A stretch of DNA of 64,000 bases from Allobosea sp. Tri-44 (GTDB lineage Bacteria; Pseudomonadota; Alphaproteobacteria; Rhizobiales; Beijerinckiaceae): contig NZ_NBDP01000030.1 in assembly GCF_004123845.1 (NCBI RefSeq), positions 496,001 through 560,000 of the forward strand, read 5' to 3'. The translations under genes and the position numbers were made by a program. Positions within the stretch are counted from its first letter, which is position 1; the number at the start of each line of letters is the position of its first letter. The notes under the pieces are model-generated. The model saw only the letters and a program-made list of their open reading frames with translations. It was not told the origin of the DNA and made no database searches. Shown piece by piece: positions 48,752-56,986 of this stretch.

Positions 48752-49888
48752 ATGAAAAAGCACTGGATCATCGCCGCCGCGCTCGGCATGGCTGTCAGCC
48801 TGCCGGCGCTGGCGCAGGACAAGGTCAAGCTGGTCGACGTCGTCGAGCTCTCGGGCGCAGGCGCGACCGCCGGCACCAACTGGAAGAACGGCATCGACCT
48901 CGCCGTCGCCGACATCAACGCCAAGGGCGGCATCCTCGGCAAGCAGATCGAGATCGTCCATTACGACACCCAGACCAATCCGGGTAACACCCGCGCCGCC
49001 GTGCAGCGCGCCATCGACGAGGGCACCTATGCCGTGCTCGGCCCGGTCTTCTCCGGCCCGATCGGCGCCTCCATGCAGATCGCCCAGCGCGCTGAAATCG
49101 CTCAGATCGTCGGCGGCGAGGCGGCTGGCCTGACCAAGCAGGGCAACGAATACCTGTTCCGCACCTCGCTCAGCCAGAGCGCGGCGATGCCCAAGATCGC
49201 CAAATACCTGAAGGAGACGGTCAAGGCCGGCTCGGTCGCGGTCGTCTGGGTCAACAACGACTTCGGCAAGGGCGGGCGCGACGCGATCATCCCCGAGCTC
49301 GAGAAGGCCGGCATCAAGCTCGCGGTCGACGTCTCGACCGAGCAGGGCCAGGCCGACTTCGCCGCCGACGCGATCAAGGTCAAGAATTCGAACGCCGACG
49401 CAATCTTCGTTTATCTGAACGAGGAGGAGAGCGCCCGCTTCCTGCGCGCCGCCAAGCAGCAGGGCATCACCAAGCCGATGGTCGGCGAGACGACGCTACT
49501 CGGATCGAAGGTGATCGAGCTTGCGGGCGATGCGGCCAATGGCGTCAAGGGCCATGTCGGCCTCTCGATCGACGCGCCGATCCCGGCCTTCCAGGAGTTC
49601 GGCAAGAAGTTCCAGGCCAAGTACAACTACGCCTCCGACCATAACGGCCTGAAGGGCTACATGGCCGTCCACATGATCAAGTGGGCGACCGAGAAGCAGA
49701 AGAAATTCGACAAGAAGGGCGTCGCCGACACGCTGCGCGGCGCGACGATCAAGACCTCGGAAGAGCCGGGCATCCTGATCGAGACCACCGTCGAGAAGAA
49801 CGGCGACCTCGACCGCGAGAGCTTCCTCGCCGAGGTCAAGGACGGCAAGCAGGTGATCACGGCGACGCTGCCGAAGATCAACCCGTAA
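48752..49888 (+). CDS. ABC transporter periplasmic binding protein (LivJ-type), probable shikimate/quinate
   Basis: A 378-residue type I periplasmic binding protein with a signal peptide (hydrophobic residues 5-20, cleavage near ALA-QDK). Family motifs include AVADINAKGGILGKQIEIV and the hinge region VAVVWVNNDFGKGG. ATG 48752 follows GGAGGGAACGAAA. Branched-chain-type importers often carry aromatic acids in soil bacteria. The operon's shikimate and dehydroshikimate enzymes suggest that ligand here. Confidence 0.88.
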   Translation: MKKHWIIAAALGMAVSLPALAQDKVKLVDVVELSGAGATAGTNWKNGIDLAVADINAKGGILGKQIEIVHYDTQTNPGNTRAAVQRAIDEGTYAVLGPVFSGPIGASMQIAQRAEIAQIVGGEAAGLTKQGNEYLFRTSLSQSAAMPKIAKYLKETVKAGSVAVVWVNNDFGKGGRDAIIPELEKAGIKLAVDVSTEQGQADFAADAIKVKNSNADAIFVYLNEEESARFLRAAKQQGITKPMVGETTLLGSKVIELAGDAANGVKGHVGLSIDAPIPAFQEFGKKFQAKYNYASDHNGLKGYMAVHMIKWATEKQKKFDKKGVADTLRGATIKTSEEPGILIETTVEKNGDLDRESFLAEVKDGKQVITATLPKINP

Positions 49889-49898
49889 CAGGCGCGTC

Positions 49899-49969
49899 AT
49901 TCTCGGGCGGCGCGACGCGCCGACCCGAGAATCTCGATATCCAGAGATGGTCGGGTCAGCCCCGACCAT
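49899..49969. repeat. Tandem hairpins between binding-protein and permease genes
   Basis: Hairpin 1 pairs ATTCTCGGG (49899-49907) with CCCGAGAAT (49924-49932) and extends inward by about six more pairs. Hairpin 2 pairs ATGGTCGGG (49947-49955) with CCCGACCAT (49961-49969) around TCAGC. The layout resembles a two-unit REP/BIME element and lies directly after the SBP stop codon. Confidence 0.75.
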
Positions 49970-49998
49970 GACGCTCAACGCACCGAGCGAGCAAAGCC

Positions 49999-50877
49999 AT
50001 GGCCGAATTCCTCGCCTACCTCATCGCCGGCATCGCCACGGGCGCGATCTATGCCCTGGCCGCGATCGGCTTCACCTTGGTCTGGCAGACCTCGCAGACG
50101 ATCAATTTCGCCCAGGGCGAGTTCGTCATGCTGCCGGCCGTGTTGGTCCTGCTCGCGATCAAGCTCTTCGGCGCGCCGATCTGGCTCGGCGCCCTGATCG
50201 GCATCGCCGCCTTCATCCTGATCTTCGGCGTCGGCTTCAAGCTCGCCGTGGTCGACCCGATGATCCGGCACGGCGTATTGCCGCTCGCCATCGCCACCAT
50301 GGCGCTGTCGATCATCATGAAGGAAGGCGCCAAGGACGGCTTCTCGGCCGAGGCGCAGAAATTCCCCTCCTTCGTCCCGACCGAGACGATCTCGGTGTTC
50401 GGCGCGGCGATCTCGCTGCAGCATGTCGCGATCATCGCGGTTGCGTTCGCGGTCATCGGCCTGCTGCAATGGTTCGTCGGCAGCACCCGCCTTGGCCGCC
50501 AGATGCAGGCGACCGCGCAGAACCCGACGGTGGCGCGCATCCTCGGCATCCCGGTCGAGCGCATGGTGCTGCTGACCTTCGTGATCAACGCGGCCCTCGC
50601 CGTGGTCGCCTCGGTGCTGATCTCGCCGATCTATCTGGCAAAGTTCTCGAATGGCGAGGTGATTGGCCTGTTCGCCTTCATCGCGGCGATCGTCGGCGGC
50701 TTCAACCAGGTCCGCGGCGCCCTTGTCGGCGGACTGATCGTCGGCATCGTCGACAGCATGGCCGCCGCCTACATCTCGACCTCCTACCGGCTCGCGGTAC
50801 CGCTCGTGCTCCTGGTCATCGTCATCCTCGTCAAGCCGGAAGGCCTGATGGGCCGCAAAGAGGAGCGCCGGGTATGA
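49999..50877 (+). CDS. ABC transporter permease (LivH-type)
   Basis: A 292-residue inner-membrane permease with about eight helices. FTLVWQTSQTINFAQGEF near residue 25 is the LivH signature, and the coupling-helix region is RQMQATAQNPTVARILGIP. The last four bases overlap the next permease start (ATGA). It pairs with the LivM-type subunit. Confidence 0.92.
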   Translation: MAEFLAYLIAGIATGAIYALAAIGFTLVWQTSQTINFAQGEFVMLPAVLVLLAIKLFGAPIWLGALIGIAAFILIFGVGFKLAVVDPMIRHGVLPLAIATMALSIIMKEGAKDGFSAEAQKFPSFVPTETISVFGAAISLQHVAIIAVAFAVIGLLQWFVGSTRLGRQMQATAQNPTVARILGIPVERMVLLTFVINAALAVVASVLISPIYLAKFSNGEVIGLFAFIAAIVGGFNQVRGALVGGLIVGIVDSMAAAYISTSYRLAVPLVLLVIVILVKPEGLMGRKEERRV

Positions 50878-51887
50878 CCGCGCCCGCAACCCACAGTGCC
50901 GCCCCGGCAGCGCGCCGCCTGCCGCTGCCCACCTTCGTCGACGGCACGCTGCTGACGCTGGTCGCCGCCGCGGTCATCCTCTGGTTCGCTCCATCAGGCA
51001 TGGGCCGCTACGGCACCTATGTGCTCTCGCTCTGGCTGGTGATGAGCGTCGCCGTGATGGGCCTCAACCTGACGCTCGGCTATGCCGGCCTGAAGTCGCT
51101 GGCCCAGGCCGCCTTCATGGGCATCGGCGCCTATGCGACGGCGCTGCTCACCAGCAAGGTCGGGCTGAACTGGTACGCCTCCTTTGCGATCTCTGGCCTG
51201 CTCACCTTCGCGGTCGGGCTCGTGCTCGGCTTCCCGGCGCTCAGGGTCAAGGCGCACTACCTAGCCTTCGTCACCCTCGCCTTCTCGACGCTCATCTGGC
51301 TCGTTCTGCGCAATGAGCAATGGCTGACCGGCGGCGTCTTCGGTCTCTCCAACATCCCGCGGCCGAGCTTCTTCGGCCTCAAGCTCGACGGGGCGCTTGC
51401 CTTCCACCGCTTCGTCGTGGTCGTCACCTTCCTGCTCGCGGCTGTGCTCTGGTGGATGATCCGTTCGCCCTGGGGCCGCGCCTTTACGGCGCTGCGCGAG
51501 AACCCCATCCGTGCCGCGAGTCTGGGCATCGACACCCGCATGTACACGCTGCTCGCCTTCGCGATCGGCTCGGCCTATGCCGGCTTTGCCGGCGCGCTCT
51601 ATGCGCCACTCGTCGAGTTCATCGACCCCTCGCCCTTCTCGCTGTCACAGAGCTTCTTCCTGCTGCTGATGGTGGTCGCAGGCGGCGCCGGCTATCTGCT
51701 CGGGCCCTTCATCGGGGCGCTGCTTGGCGTCGTGCTGCCGGAATGGCTGCGCTTTGCCGGCTCGCTCTACCTGATCATCTTCGCGGCGATCGTCATGCTG
51801 CTGCTGATCGCCTGCCCGCAAGGCATGAGCGGCCTGCTCGAACGCGGCTGGGCCAAGCTCACCGGCAAGAAGGAGGGCGCGCGATGA
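50874..51887 (+). CDS. ABC transporter permease (LivM-type)
   Basis: A 337-residue permease of the LivM family. Typical segments are LNLTLGYAGLKSLAQAAFMGIG near residue 60 and SPWGRAFTALRENPIRAASLGID near 205, which contacts the ATPases. The start overlaps the LivH stop and the end overlaps the LivG start, both as ATGA, indicating translational coupling. Confidence 0.92.
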   Translation: MTAPATHSAAPAARRLPLPTFVDGTLLTLVAAAVILWFAPSGMGRYGTYVLSLWLVMSVAVMGLNLTLGYAGLKSLAQAAFMGIGAYATALLTSKVGLNWYASFAISGLLTFAVGLVLGFPALRVKAHYLAFVTLAFSTLIWLVLRNEQWLTGGVFGLSNIPRPSFFGLKLDGALAFHRFVVVVTFLLAAVLWWMIRSPWGRAFTALRENPIRAASLGIDTRMYTLLAFAIGSAYAGFAGALYAPLVEFIDPSPFSLSQSFFLLLMVVAGGAGYLLGPFIGALLGVVLPEWLRFAGSLYLIIFAAIVMLLLIACPQGMSGLLERGWAKLTGKKEGAR

Positions 51888-52627
51888 ACCAGGTCCTCGA
51901 AGTCTCGAACCTCCACAAGGCCTTCGGCGGCATCAAGGCGGTGAACGGCGTCTCCTTCAAGGTCAACGAAGGCGAGATCCTCGGCATCATCGGCCCGAAC
52001 GGTTGCGGCAAGTCGACCCTGTTCAACTGCATCCTCGGCCAGCTCGAGCCGACCGAGGGCGCGGTGAAGCTCGACGGGCGCGACGTCACCAACATGCGCC
52101 CCTCCGAGCTCAACCGGCTCGGCGTCAGCCGCACCTTCCAGCTGCTGCAGGTCTTCCCCGAGCTCTCGGTGCGCGAAAACCTGATCCTCGCCGGCCAGGA
52201 GCACGAAGGCACGATGCTCTCGCGCTTCTTCGGGTCGCGCGATGCCGGGCTGACGGCAAAGGCCGAGCAGATGATCGGCTTCTTCAAGCTCGGCCATCTC
52301 GCCGACGCCAAGGCCGGCGGCCTGTCCTATGGCCAGCAGAAGCTGCTCGACGCCGCCATGGCCTTCATGGCGGGCCCGCGCCTCGTCCTGCTCGACGAGC
52401 CGGCCGGCGGCGTCAACCTGACCATGCTCGGCGACCTCAAGGAGCGCCTGCGCGCCATCAATGCCGAGCAGGGCGCGACCTTCGTGGTGATCGAGCACAA
52501 CATGGATTTCGTGATGTCGCTGTGCTCGCGCGTCATCGTGCTGGCCGAGGGCAAGGTCCTGGCCGAGGGCACGCCGGCCGAGGTCCGCGCCAATCCGGCA
52601 GTCATCGAAGCTTATCTGGGGCACTGA
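51884..52627 (+). CDS. ABC transporter ATPase (LivG-type)
   Basis: A 247-residue ATP-binding subunit. Walker A is GPNGCGKST, the signature is LSYGQQK, Walker B is LVLLDEP and the switch His lies in IEHNMD. AGGVNL after Walker B is the LivG D-loop. It is separated from the LivF gene by a 210-bp palindromic element, the only large gap in the permease-ATPase block. Confidence 0.93.
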   Translation: MNQVLEVSNLHKAFGGIKAVNGVSFKVNEGEILGIIGPNGCGKSTLFNCILGQLEPTEGAVKLDGRDVTNMRPSELNRLGVSRTFQLLQVFPELSVRENLILAGQEHEGTMLSRFFGSRDAGLTAKAEQMIGFFKLGHLADAKAGGLSYGQQKLLDAAMAFMAGPRLVLLDEPAGGVNLTMLGDLKERLRAINAEQGATFVVIEHNMDFVMSLCSRVIVLAEGKVLAEGTPAEVRANPAVIEAYLGH

Positions 52628-52676
52628 CATGCACGGCCGCGTCAGCAACACCTCGCCATCGGTCGGCCTTGCTCCT

Positions 52677-52802
52677 CTCTCCCCCCTTGTGGGGGAGAGC
52701 TGGAGAGGGGGGTATGCCACCCTCGGCGACGGACCAGTCAGCCACCTCCAACTCTGCGACCTCGATACCCCCCTCCCAACCCTCCCCCACAAGGAGGGAG
52801 GG
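52677..52802. repeat. Compound palindromic element inside the ABC operon
   Basis: A first hairpin (CTCTCCCCC 52677-52685 with GGGGGAGAG 52691-52699) is followed by GGGGGGTAT (52707-52715), which pairs with ATACCCCCC (52765-52773). A second unit of opposite orientation, rich in CCCTCCCCC, ends near 52802. The CTTGTGGGG core is typical of REP-like intergenic elements in Rhizobiales. It occupies most of the gap between the ATPase genes. Confidence 0.78.
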
Positions 52803-52837
52803 CTCCCGCGGTTCCTCGCATCGAAGGGAAGCCGGCC

Positions 52838-53575
52838 ATGACCACCCCCATCCTGGAACTCGACGGCGTAGTCGGCGGCTACGGCGCCATGACCATCCTC
52901 AACGGCACGACCTTCAAGGTGCCGCGCGCCGCGATCACCACGGTCATCGGCCCGAACGGCGCCGGCAAGTCCACCGTGTTCAAGGCGATTTTCGGCCTGC
53001 TCAAGGTGCGCGAGGGCCATATCCGGCTGGAAGGCCGGGAGATCACCAACTGGAACCAGCGCAAGCTGCTCGAAGCCGGCATCTGCTACGTGCCGCAGGG
53101 CCGCAACATCTTCCCCGAGCTCTCGGTGCGCCACAATATCGAGCTCGGAGCGGTCGCGGCCGGCAACCAGATCACCGATATGCCAAAGCGCATCGAGGCG
53201 GCCCTCGACCGCTTCCCGTCACTGCGCGCCAAGGCCGACGTCCAGGCTTCGACGCTCTCCGGCGGCCAGCAGAAGCAGCTCGAGATCGTGCGCGGGCTAC
53301 TGCTCGACCCCAAGCTGGTACTGATCGACGAGCCCTCGATCGGCCTCTCGCCGATGCTGGTGCAGGAGACCTTCGACATCCTGAAGGAGTTGCGCGCCAA
53401 GGGCGTCACCATCCTGATGATCGAGCAGAACGCCCGCTCGGCGCTGGAAATCTCCGACGAAGGCCTGGTGCTGGAGCTCGGCCAGACCCGCATGCAGGGC
53501 CCGGCAGCGGACATTCTCGCCGACCCCCGCGTCGCCCAACTCTTCCTCGGCGGCGCGATGACGGAAGCGGCCTGA
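52838..53575 (+). CDS. ABC transporter ATPase (LivF-type)
   Basis: A 245-residue ATP-binding subunit. Walker A is GPNGAGKST, the LivF-type Q-loop is YVPQGRNIFPELSV, the signature is LSGGQQK, Walker B is LVLIDEP and the switch is IEQNA. It completes the LivH-M-G-F importer and sits 3 bp before the quiC-like gene. Confidence 0.93.
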   Translation: MTTPILELDGVVGGYGAMTILNGTTFKVPRAAITTVIGPNGAGKSTVFKAIFGLLKVREGHIRLEGREITNWNQRKLLEAGICYVPQGRNIFPELSVRHNIELGAVAAGNQITDMPKRIEAALDRFPSLRAKADVQASTLSGGQQKQLEIVRGLLLDPKLVLIDEPSIGLSPMLVQETFDILKELRAKGVTILMIEQNARSALEISDEGLVLELGQTRMQGPAADILADPRVAQLFLGGAMTEAA

Positions 53576-53578
53576 ACC

Positions 53579-55474
53579 ATGAACCCGACCTCGATCGCCA
53601 CCGTCTCGCTCTCCGGCGATCTCGCCGACAAGCTGCAGGCCATCGCCGCAGCCGGCTTCGACGGGGTCGAGGTCTTCGAGAACGACTTCCTGACCTTCGA
53701 CGGCAATCCGCGCGATGTCGGCAGGATGATCGCCGATCTCGGCCTCGCCATCGTTGCCTTCCAGCCCTTCCGTGATTTCGAGGGCATGCCGGAGCCGCTG
53801 CGCACACGCACCTTCGAGCGGGCGCGGCGCAAATTCGAGCTGATGAACGAGCTCGGCGCCGGGTTGATGCTGATCTGCTCGAACGTCTCGCCGCAATCGC
53901 TGGGCGGCATCGACCGTGCGGCCCACGATCTCAGCGAGCTCGGCGACCTCGCCGGCAAGCATGACGTGCGCGTCGGCTTCGAGGCCTTGGCCTGGGGCAA
54001 GCACGTCAACGATTATCGCGACGCCTGGGAGATCGTGCGCCGGGCGAACCATGAGCGCATCGGCCTGATCCTCGATTCCTTCCACACGCTGGCGCGGCGC
54101 TCGCCGCTGGAGCCGATCGCCTCGATCCCCGGCGACCGGATCGAGCTGGTCCAGCTCGCCGATGCCCCGCTGCTCGACATGGACGTGCTGAGCTGGAGCC
54201 GGCATTTCCGCAACTTCCCCGGCCAGGGTGACCTGCCCGTCGCCGATTTCCTCCGAGCGGTCGAGGCGACCGGCTATTGCGGCCCGCTCTCGCTCGAGAT
54301 CTTCAACGACCAGTTCCGCGCCGGCTCGGCCAAGCGCGTCGCGGTCGATGGCCTGCGCTCGCTGATCCAACTCGCCGACCAGACGGCTCGGCTGAACAAT
54401 CCCGCGAAGGCCGAGATACCGGACCGCGCGCCGCTGCTTGGCGTCGAGTTCATCGAATTCGCGCTGGACGAGGAACCGGCGCAAGCGCTGACCGCGCTGT
54501 TCTCGGCGCTCGGCTTCCACAGAAGCGGCGAGCACCGCAGCAAGGCGGTGACGCGCTGGAGCCAGGGCGGCATCAACCTGATCGTCAACACCGAGAAGGA
54601 CGGCTTCGCTCAGTCGCATGCGATCATGCACGGACCCGGCGTCTGCGCACTGGCGCTGCGGGTCGCCGATGTCGCGGCGACGATGGCGCGCGCCCGAGCG
54701 CTGAAGGACACGACCTTCGAGCAGCGTGTCGCGCCTGGTGAGATGGAAATCCCGGCGATCCGCGGCGTCGGCGGCAGCCTGATCTACTTCACCGAACCGC
54801 GCCCGGATGGCGCCCAGAGCTGGCATGACGACTTCATCGCGATCGACGGCAGCAGCAGCGCCCCTGCCCTGCTCACCGACGTCGACCATATCTCGCAGTC
54901 GATGGACTATGACGAGATGCTGTCCTGGCTCTTGTTCTACACCTCGCTCTTTGCGCTCGACCGCATCCCGCAGCTCGCCATTGCCGATCCCGCCGGGCTG
55001 GTGCAGAGCCGGCCGCTGGTCGCTGCGAATGGCTCGGTCCGCCTCATCCTCAACGGCTCGCAGGCGACGCGGACACTGTCCTCGCGTTTCGTCTCTGAGC
55101 ATTTCGGCTCGGGCGTGCAGCACATCGCCTTCACCTCGCCGGACATCTTCGCGGCCGTGACCGCGATGCGCGCCGCCGGGCTCGATTTCCTCGATATCCC
55201 CGAGAACTATTACGACGACCTGGAGGCCCGCTACGGGCTGGAGCCGGCCTTCCTCGACCGGCTGCGCGAGCACCACATCCTCTATGACCGCGACGGCGAA
55301 GCCGAGTTCCTGCAGGTCTACACCCACGTCTTCGCGCAGCGCTTCTTCTTCGAGATCGTCGAGCGGCGCGGTGGCTATGGCGGGTTCGGCGCGGTCAATG
55401 CGCCGGTGCGGCTGGCAGCGCAGGCGCGCGAGGCGCGGCCCGTGACGGTGCCGCGCCCGCTGCACGACGACTAG
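53579..55474 (+). CDS. quiC1: Two-domain 3-dehydroshikimate dehydratase (QuiC1 type)
   Basis: A 631-residue fusion. Residues about 1-270 are a xylose-isomerase-like TIM barrel, with metal residues in the GFDGVEVFEND, RVGFEAL and LSLEIFND strands, and carry the dehydratase activity in known QuiC1 enzymes. Residues about 290-610 resemble 4-hydroxyphenylpyruvate dioxygenase, with the metal His in LTDVDHIS and VQHIAFTSPDI and the Glu in FFFEIVERRGG. The TIM barrel converts 3-dehydroshikimate to protocatechuate. With the dehydrogenase and importer upstream it completes a shikimate/quinate-to-protocatechuate route. Its last 4 bp overlap the convergent oxidoreductase gene. Confidence 0.9.
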   Translation: MNPTSIATVSLSGDLADKLQAIAAAGFDGVEVFENDFLTFDGNPRDVGRMIADLGLAIVAFQPFRDFEGMPEPLRTRTFERARRKFELMNELGAGLMLICSNVSPQSLGGIDRAAHDLSELGDLAGKHDVRVGFEALAWGKHVNDYRDAWEIVRRANHERIGLILDSFHTLARRSPLEPIASIPGDRIELVQLADAPLLDMDVLSWSRHFRNFPGQGDLPVADFLRAVEATGYCGPLSLEIFNDQFRAGSAKRVAVDGLRSLIQLADQTARLNNPAKAEIPDRAPLLGVEFIEFALDEEPAQALTALFSALGFHRSGEHRSKAVTRWSQGGINLIVNTEKDGFAQSHAIMHGPGVCALALRVADVAATMARARALKDTTFEQRVAPGEMEIPAIRGVGGSLIYFTEPRPDGAQSWHDDFIAIDGSSSAPALLTDVDHISQSMDYDEMLSWLLFYTSLFALDRIPQLAIADPAGLVQSRPLVAANGSVRLILNGSQATRTLSSRFVSEHFGSGVQHIAFTSPDIFAAVTAMRAAGLDFLDIPENYYDDLEARYGLEPAFLDRLREHHILYDRDGEAEFLQVYTHVFAQRFFFEIVERRGGYGGFGAVNAPVRLAAQAREARPVTVPRPLHDD

Positions 55475-56460
55475 CTCGTCACCACGACCTTGCCCACGGC
55501 GCGGCCGCTCTCGACCACCTCATGCGCCTGCGCGACCTGATCGAGTGGGAAGCGCGCGGCGATCTCGTGGCTGAGCCAACCGTCTCGTAACCCGTCACCG
55601 ATCGCGGTTGCAGCGGCATCATGCGCGGCCGCATCCATGACATAGACGAGGACGAAGCGGATCGTCGCATCGAGCGTGATCAGAGGCCAGAACGGCAGCG
55701 CCGGCTCGGGCTTCGCATCGGAAGCATAGGTCGCAACCACACCGCGCGGCGCCAGCACCCGCATGGTCAGATCGAGATTGGCGCCGAAAGCGACCTCGAC
55801 GATGCGATCGACACCACGTTCCTTGCCGGTGAACTCGCGAATGCGTGCCGCCAGATCGTCGGAGAGGCGGTTGAGCACGAGATCGGCGCCCGCCGCCTTG
55901 GCGGAGCGCGCCTGCTCCTCGCGGCTGACGGTCGTGATCACCCGCGCCCCGCCCTGTTTGGCGAACTGGACGGCGTAGCGACCGACCGCGCCGGCACCGC
56001 CGGTAATGAGCACGACCTTGCCGGCAACCGGCCCATCCGCGAAGACGCAGCGATGCGCCGTCATCGCCGGCACGCCGAGGCAGGCTCCTTCCTCAAAGGA
56101 GACGCCAGCCGGCAAGGGCTGCACCTGCCGCGCCGGCAGCGCGACATAGCCCGCCGCTCCGCCGAAGGGCCGGCCGAGCGACGCCTCATAGAACCAGACA
56201 CGCTCGCCAACACGGCTCTCCAGCTCGGGCGAGCCGACAGCCACGACCTCGCCGGCGCCGTCCTGGTGCGGGATGATCAATGGAAACGGCATCTGGTCGC
56301 GGCCGAGCCAGCCGGCGCGGCCCTTCCAGTCCGACGGGTTGATGCCACTGGCGCGGACCCTGATCAGCAATTCGCCCGGCCCGGCGACTGGCTGAGGCTG
56401 CTCGCCGACCTGCAGGACCTCACTCGCCGGCCCCTTGCGTTCATACCATGCTGCCTTCAT
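55471..56460 (-). CDS. NADPH:quinone reductase-like MDR oxidoreductase
   Basis: A 329-residue zinc-free MDR with the nucleotide motif ITGGAGAVGRYAVQFAKQGGA (about residues 150-170). The N-terminus GINPSDWKGR and PHQDGAGEV fits quinone oxidoreductase/zeta-crystallin. The start at 56460 is preferred because AGGA lies 9 nt upstream. ATG 56466 adds two residues. It diverges from an HxlR-type regulator over an 82-88-bp gap, an arrangement typical of redox-responsive qor loci. Confidence 0.87.
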   Translation of the reverse strand: MKAAWYERKGPASEVLQVGEQPQPVAGPGELLIRVRASGINPSDWKGRAGWLGRDQMPFPLIIPHQDGAGEVVAVGSPELESRVGERVWFYEASLGRPFGGAAGYVALPARQVQPLPAGVSFEEGACLGVPAMTAHRCVFADGPVAGKVVLITGGAGAVGRYAVQFAKQGGARVITTVSREEQARSAKAAGADLVLNRLSDDLAARIREFTGKERGVDRIVEVAFGANLDLTMRVLAPRGVVATYASDAKPEPALPFWPLITLDATIRFVLVYVMDAAAHDAAATAIGDGLRDGWLSHEIAARFPLDQVAQAHEVVESGRAVGKVVVTS

Positions 56461-56520
56461 CGCCATGCTTCCTGTTCGATTGCGGAAGCAGGCAAGTGTC
56501 GTCATAGATCATCAGGAACA

Positions 56521-56545
56521 AGTACGTACAAAGAGAACATGTACT
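56521..56545. promoter_or_regulatory. Candidate HxlR operator in the divergent region
   Basis: AGTAC (56521-56525) and GTACT (56541-56545) are inverse complements, and an extra GTAC follows the first at 56526. The site lies just before the HxlR start and 61 bp upstream of the oxidoreductase start, so it could serve both genes. Confidence 0.4.
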
Positions 56546-56548
56546 ATC

Positions 56549-56986
56549 ATGGATGTAACTACCCTTCAGAGCGCGCATGCAACCGGGACACGACCACGAC
56601 GCGAACCTGCGGCTCGCACAGGCTGCGGCGTCGAGGCGACCTTGTCGGTGATCGGCGGGGTCTGGAAACCGGTGCTGCTGTTCCAGCTTTTGCGCGGCAA
56701 GCTGCGCTTCAACGCCCTGTGCCGACTGACGCCACGGGCGACGCCGCGGATGATCACCCTGCAATTGCGCGAGCTGGAAGCGGATGGCGTCGTGCGCCGG
56801 ATCGTCTACCCGGAGGTGCCGCCGAAGGTGGAGTACGAGTTGACCGAATTCGGGCTCTCGCTGGAGCCAGTGCTGCTCGCCATGCGCGCCTGGGGCCAGA
56901 GCTTCCAGGCGCGCATGGACGCTGCGGAGACTGAGTCCGGGGGAGGAACAGCTCAGCCGCGCAGCATCTGCATCGGCGCTGGATAG
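56549..56986 (+). CDS. HxlR-family transcriptional regulator
   Basis: A 145-residue HxlR winged-helix protein. Cys26 in RTGCGVEATLSVIGGVWKP is the conserved cysteine just before the DNA-binding helices, the position used for thiol redox sensing in YodB, HypR and QorR. PRMITLQLRELEADGVV is the recognition region. It diverges from the quinone-reductase gene, so control of that gene by electrophile or oxidant stress is likely. The final 34 bp overlap the convergent metallo-hydrolase gene. Confidence 0.85.
   Translation: MDVTTLQSAHATGTRPRREPAARTGCGVEATLSVIGGVWKPVLLFQLLRGKLRFNALCRLTPRATPRMITLQLRELEADGVVRRIVYPEVPPKVEYELTEFGLSLEPVLLAMRAWGQSFQARMDAAETESGGGTAQPRSICIGAG

Noticed and set aside
52660-52805. 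CRISPR-like repeat array
   Set aside because: The structure is made of opposed palindromes of unequal length without regularly spaced direct repeats or spacers.
52629-52841. A 70-residue reading frame between the LivG and LivF genes
   Set aside because: It lies wholly on the palindromic element, lacks a ribosome site of its own and has a repeat-derived translation.
53297-55465. A 722-codon open frame on the minus strand
   Set aside because: It is antisense to quiC1 and LivF, both of which have full conserved motifs on the plus strand.
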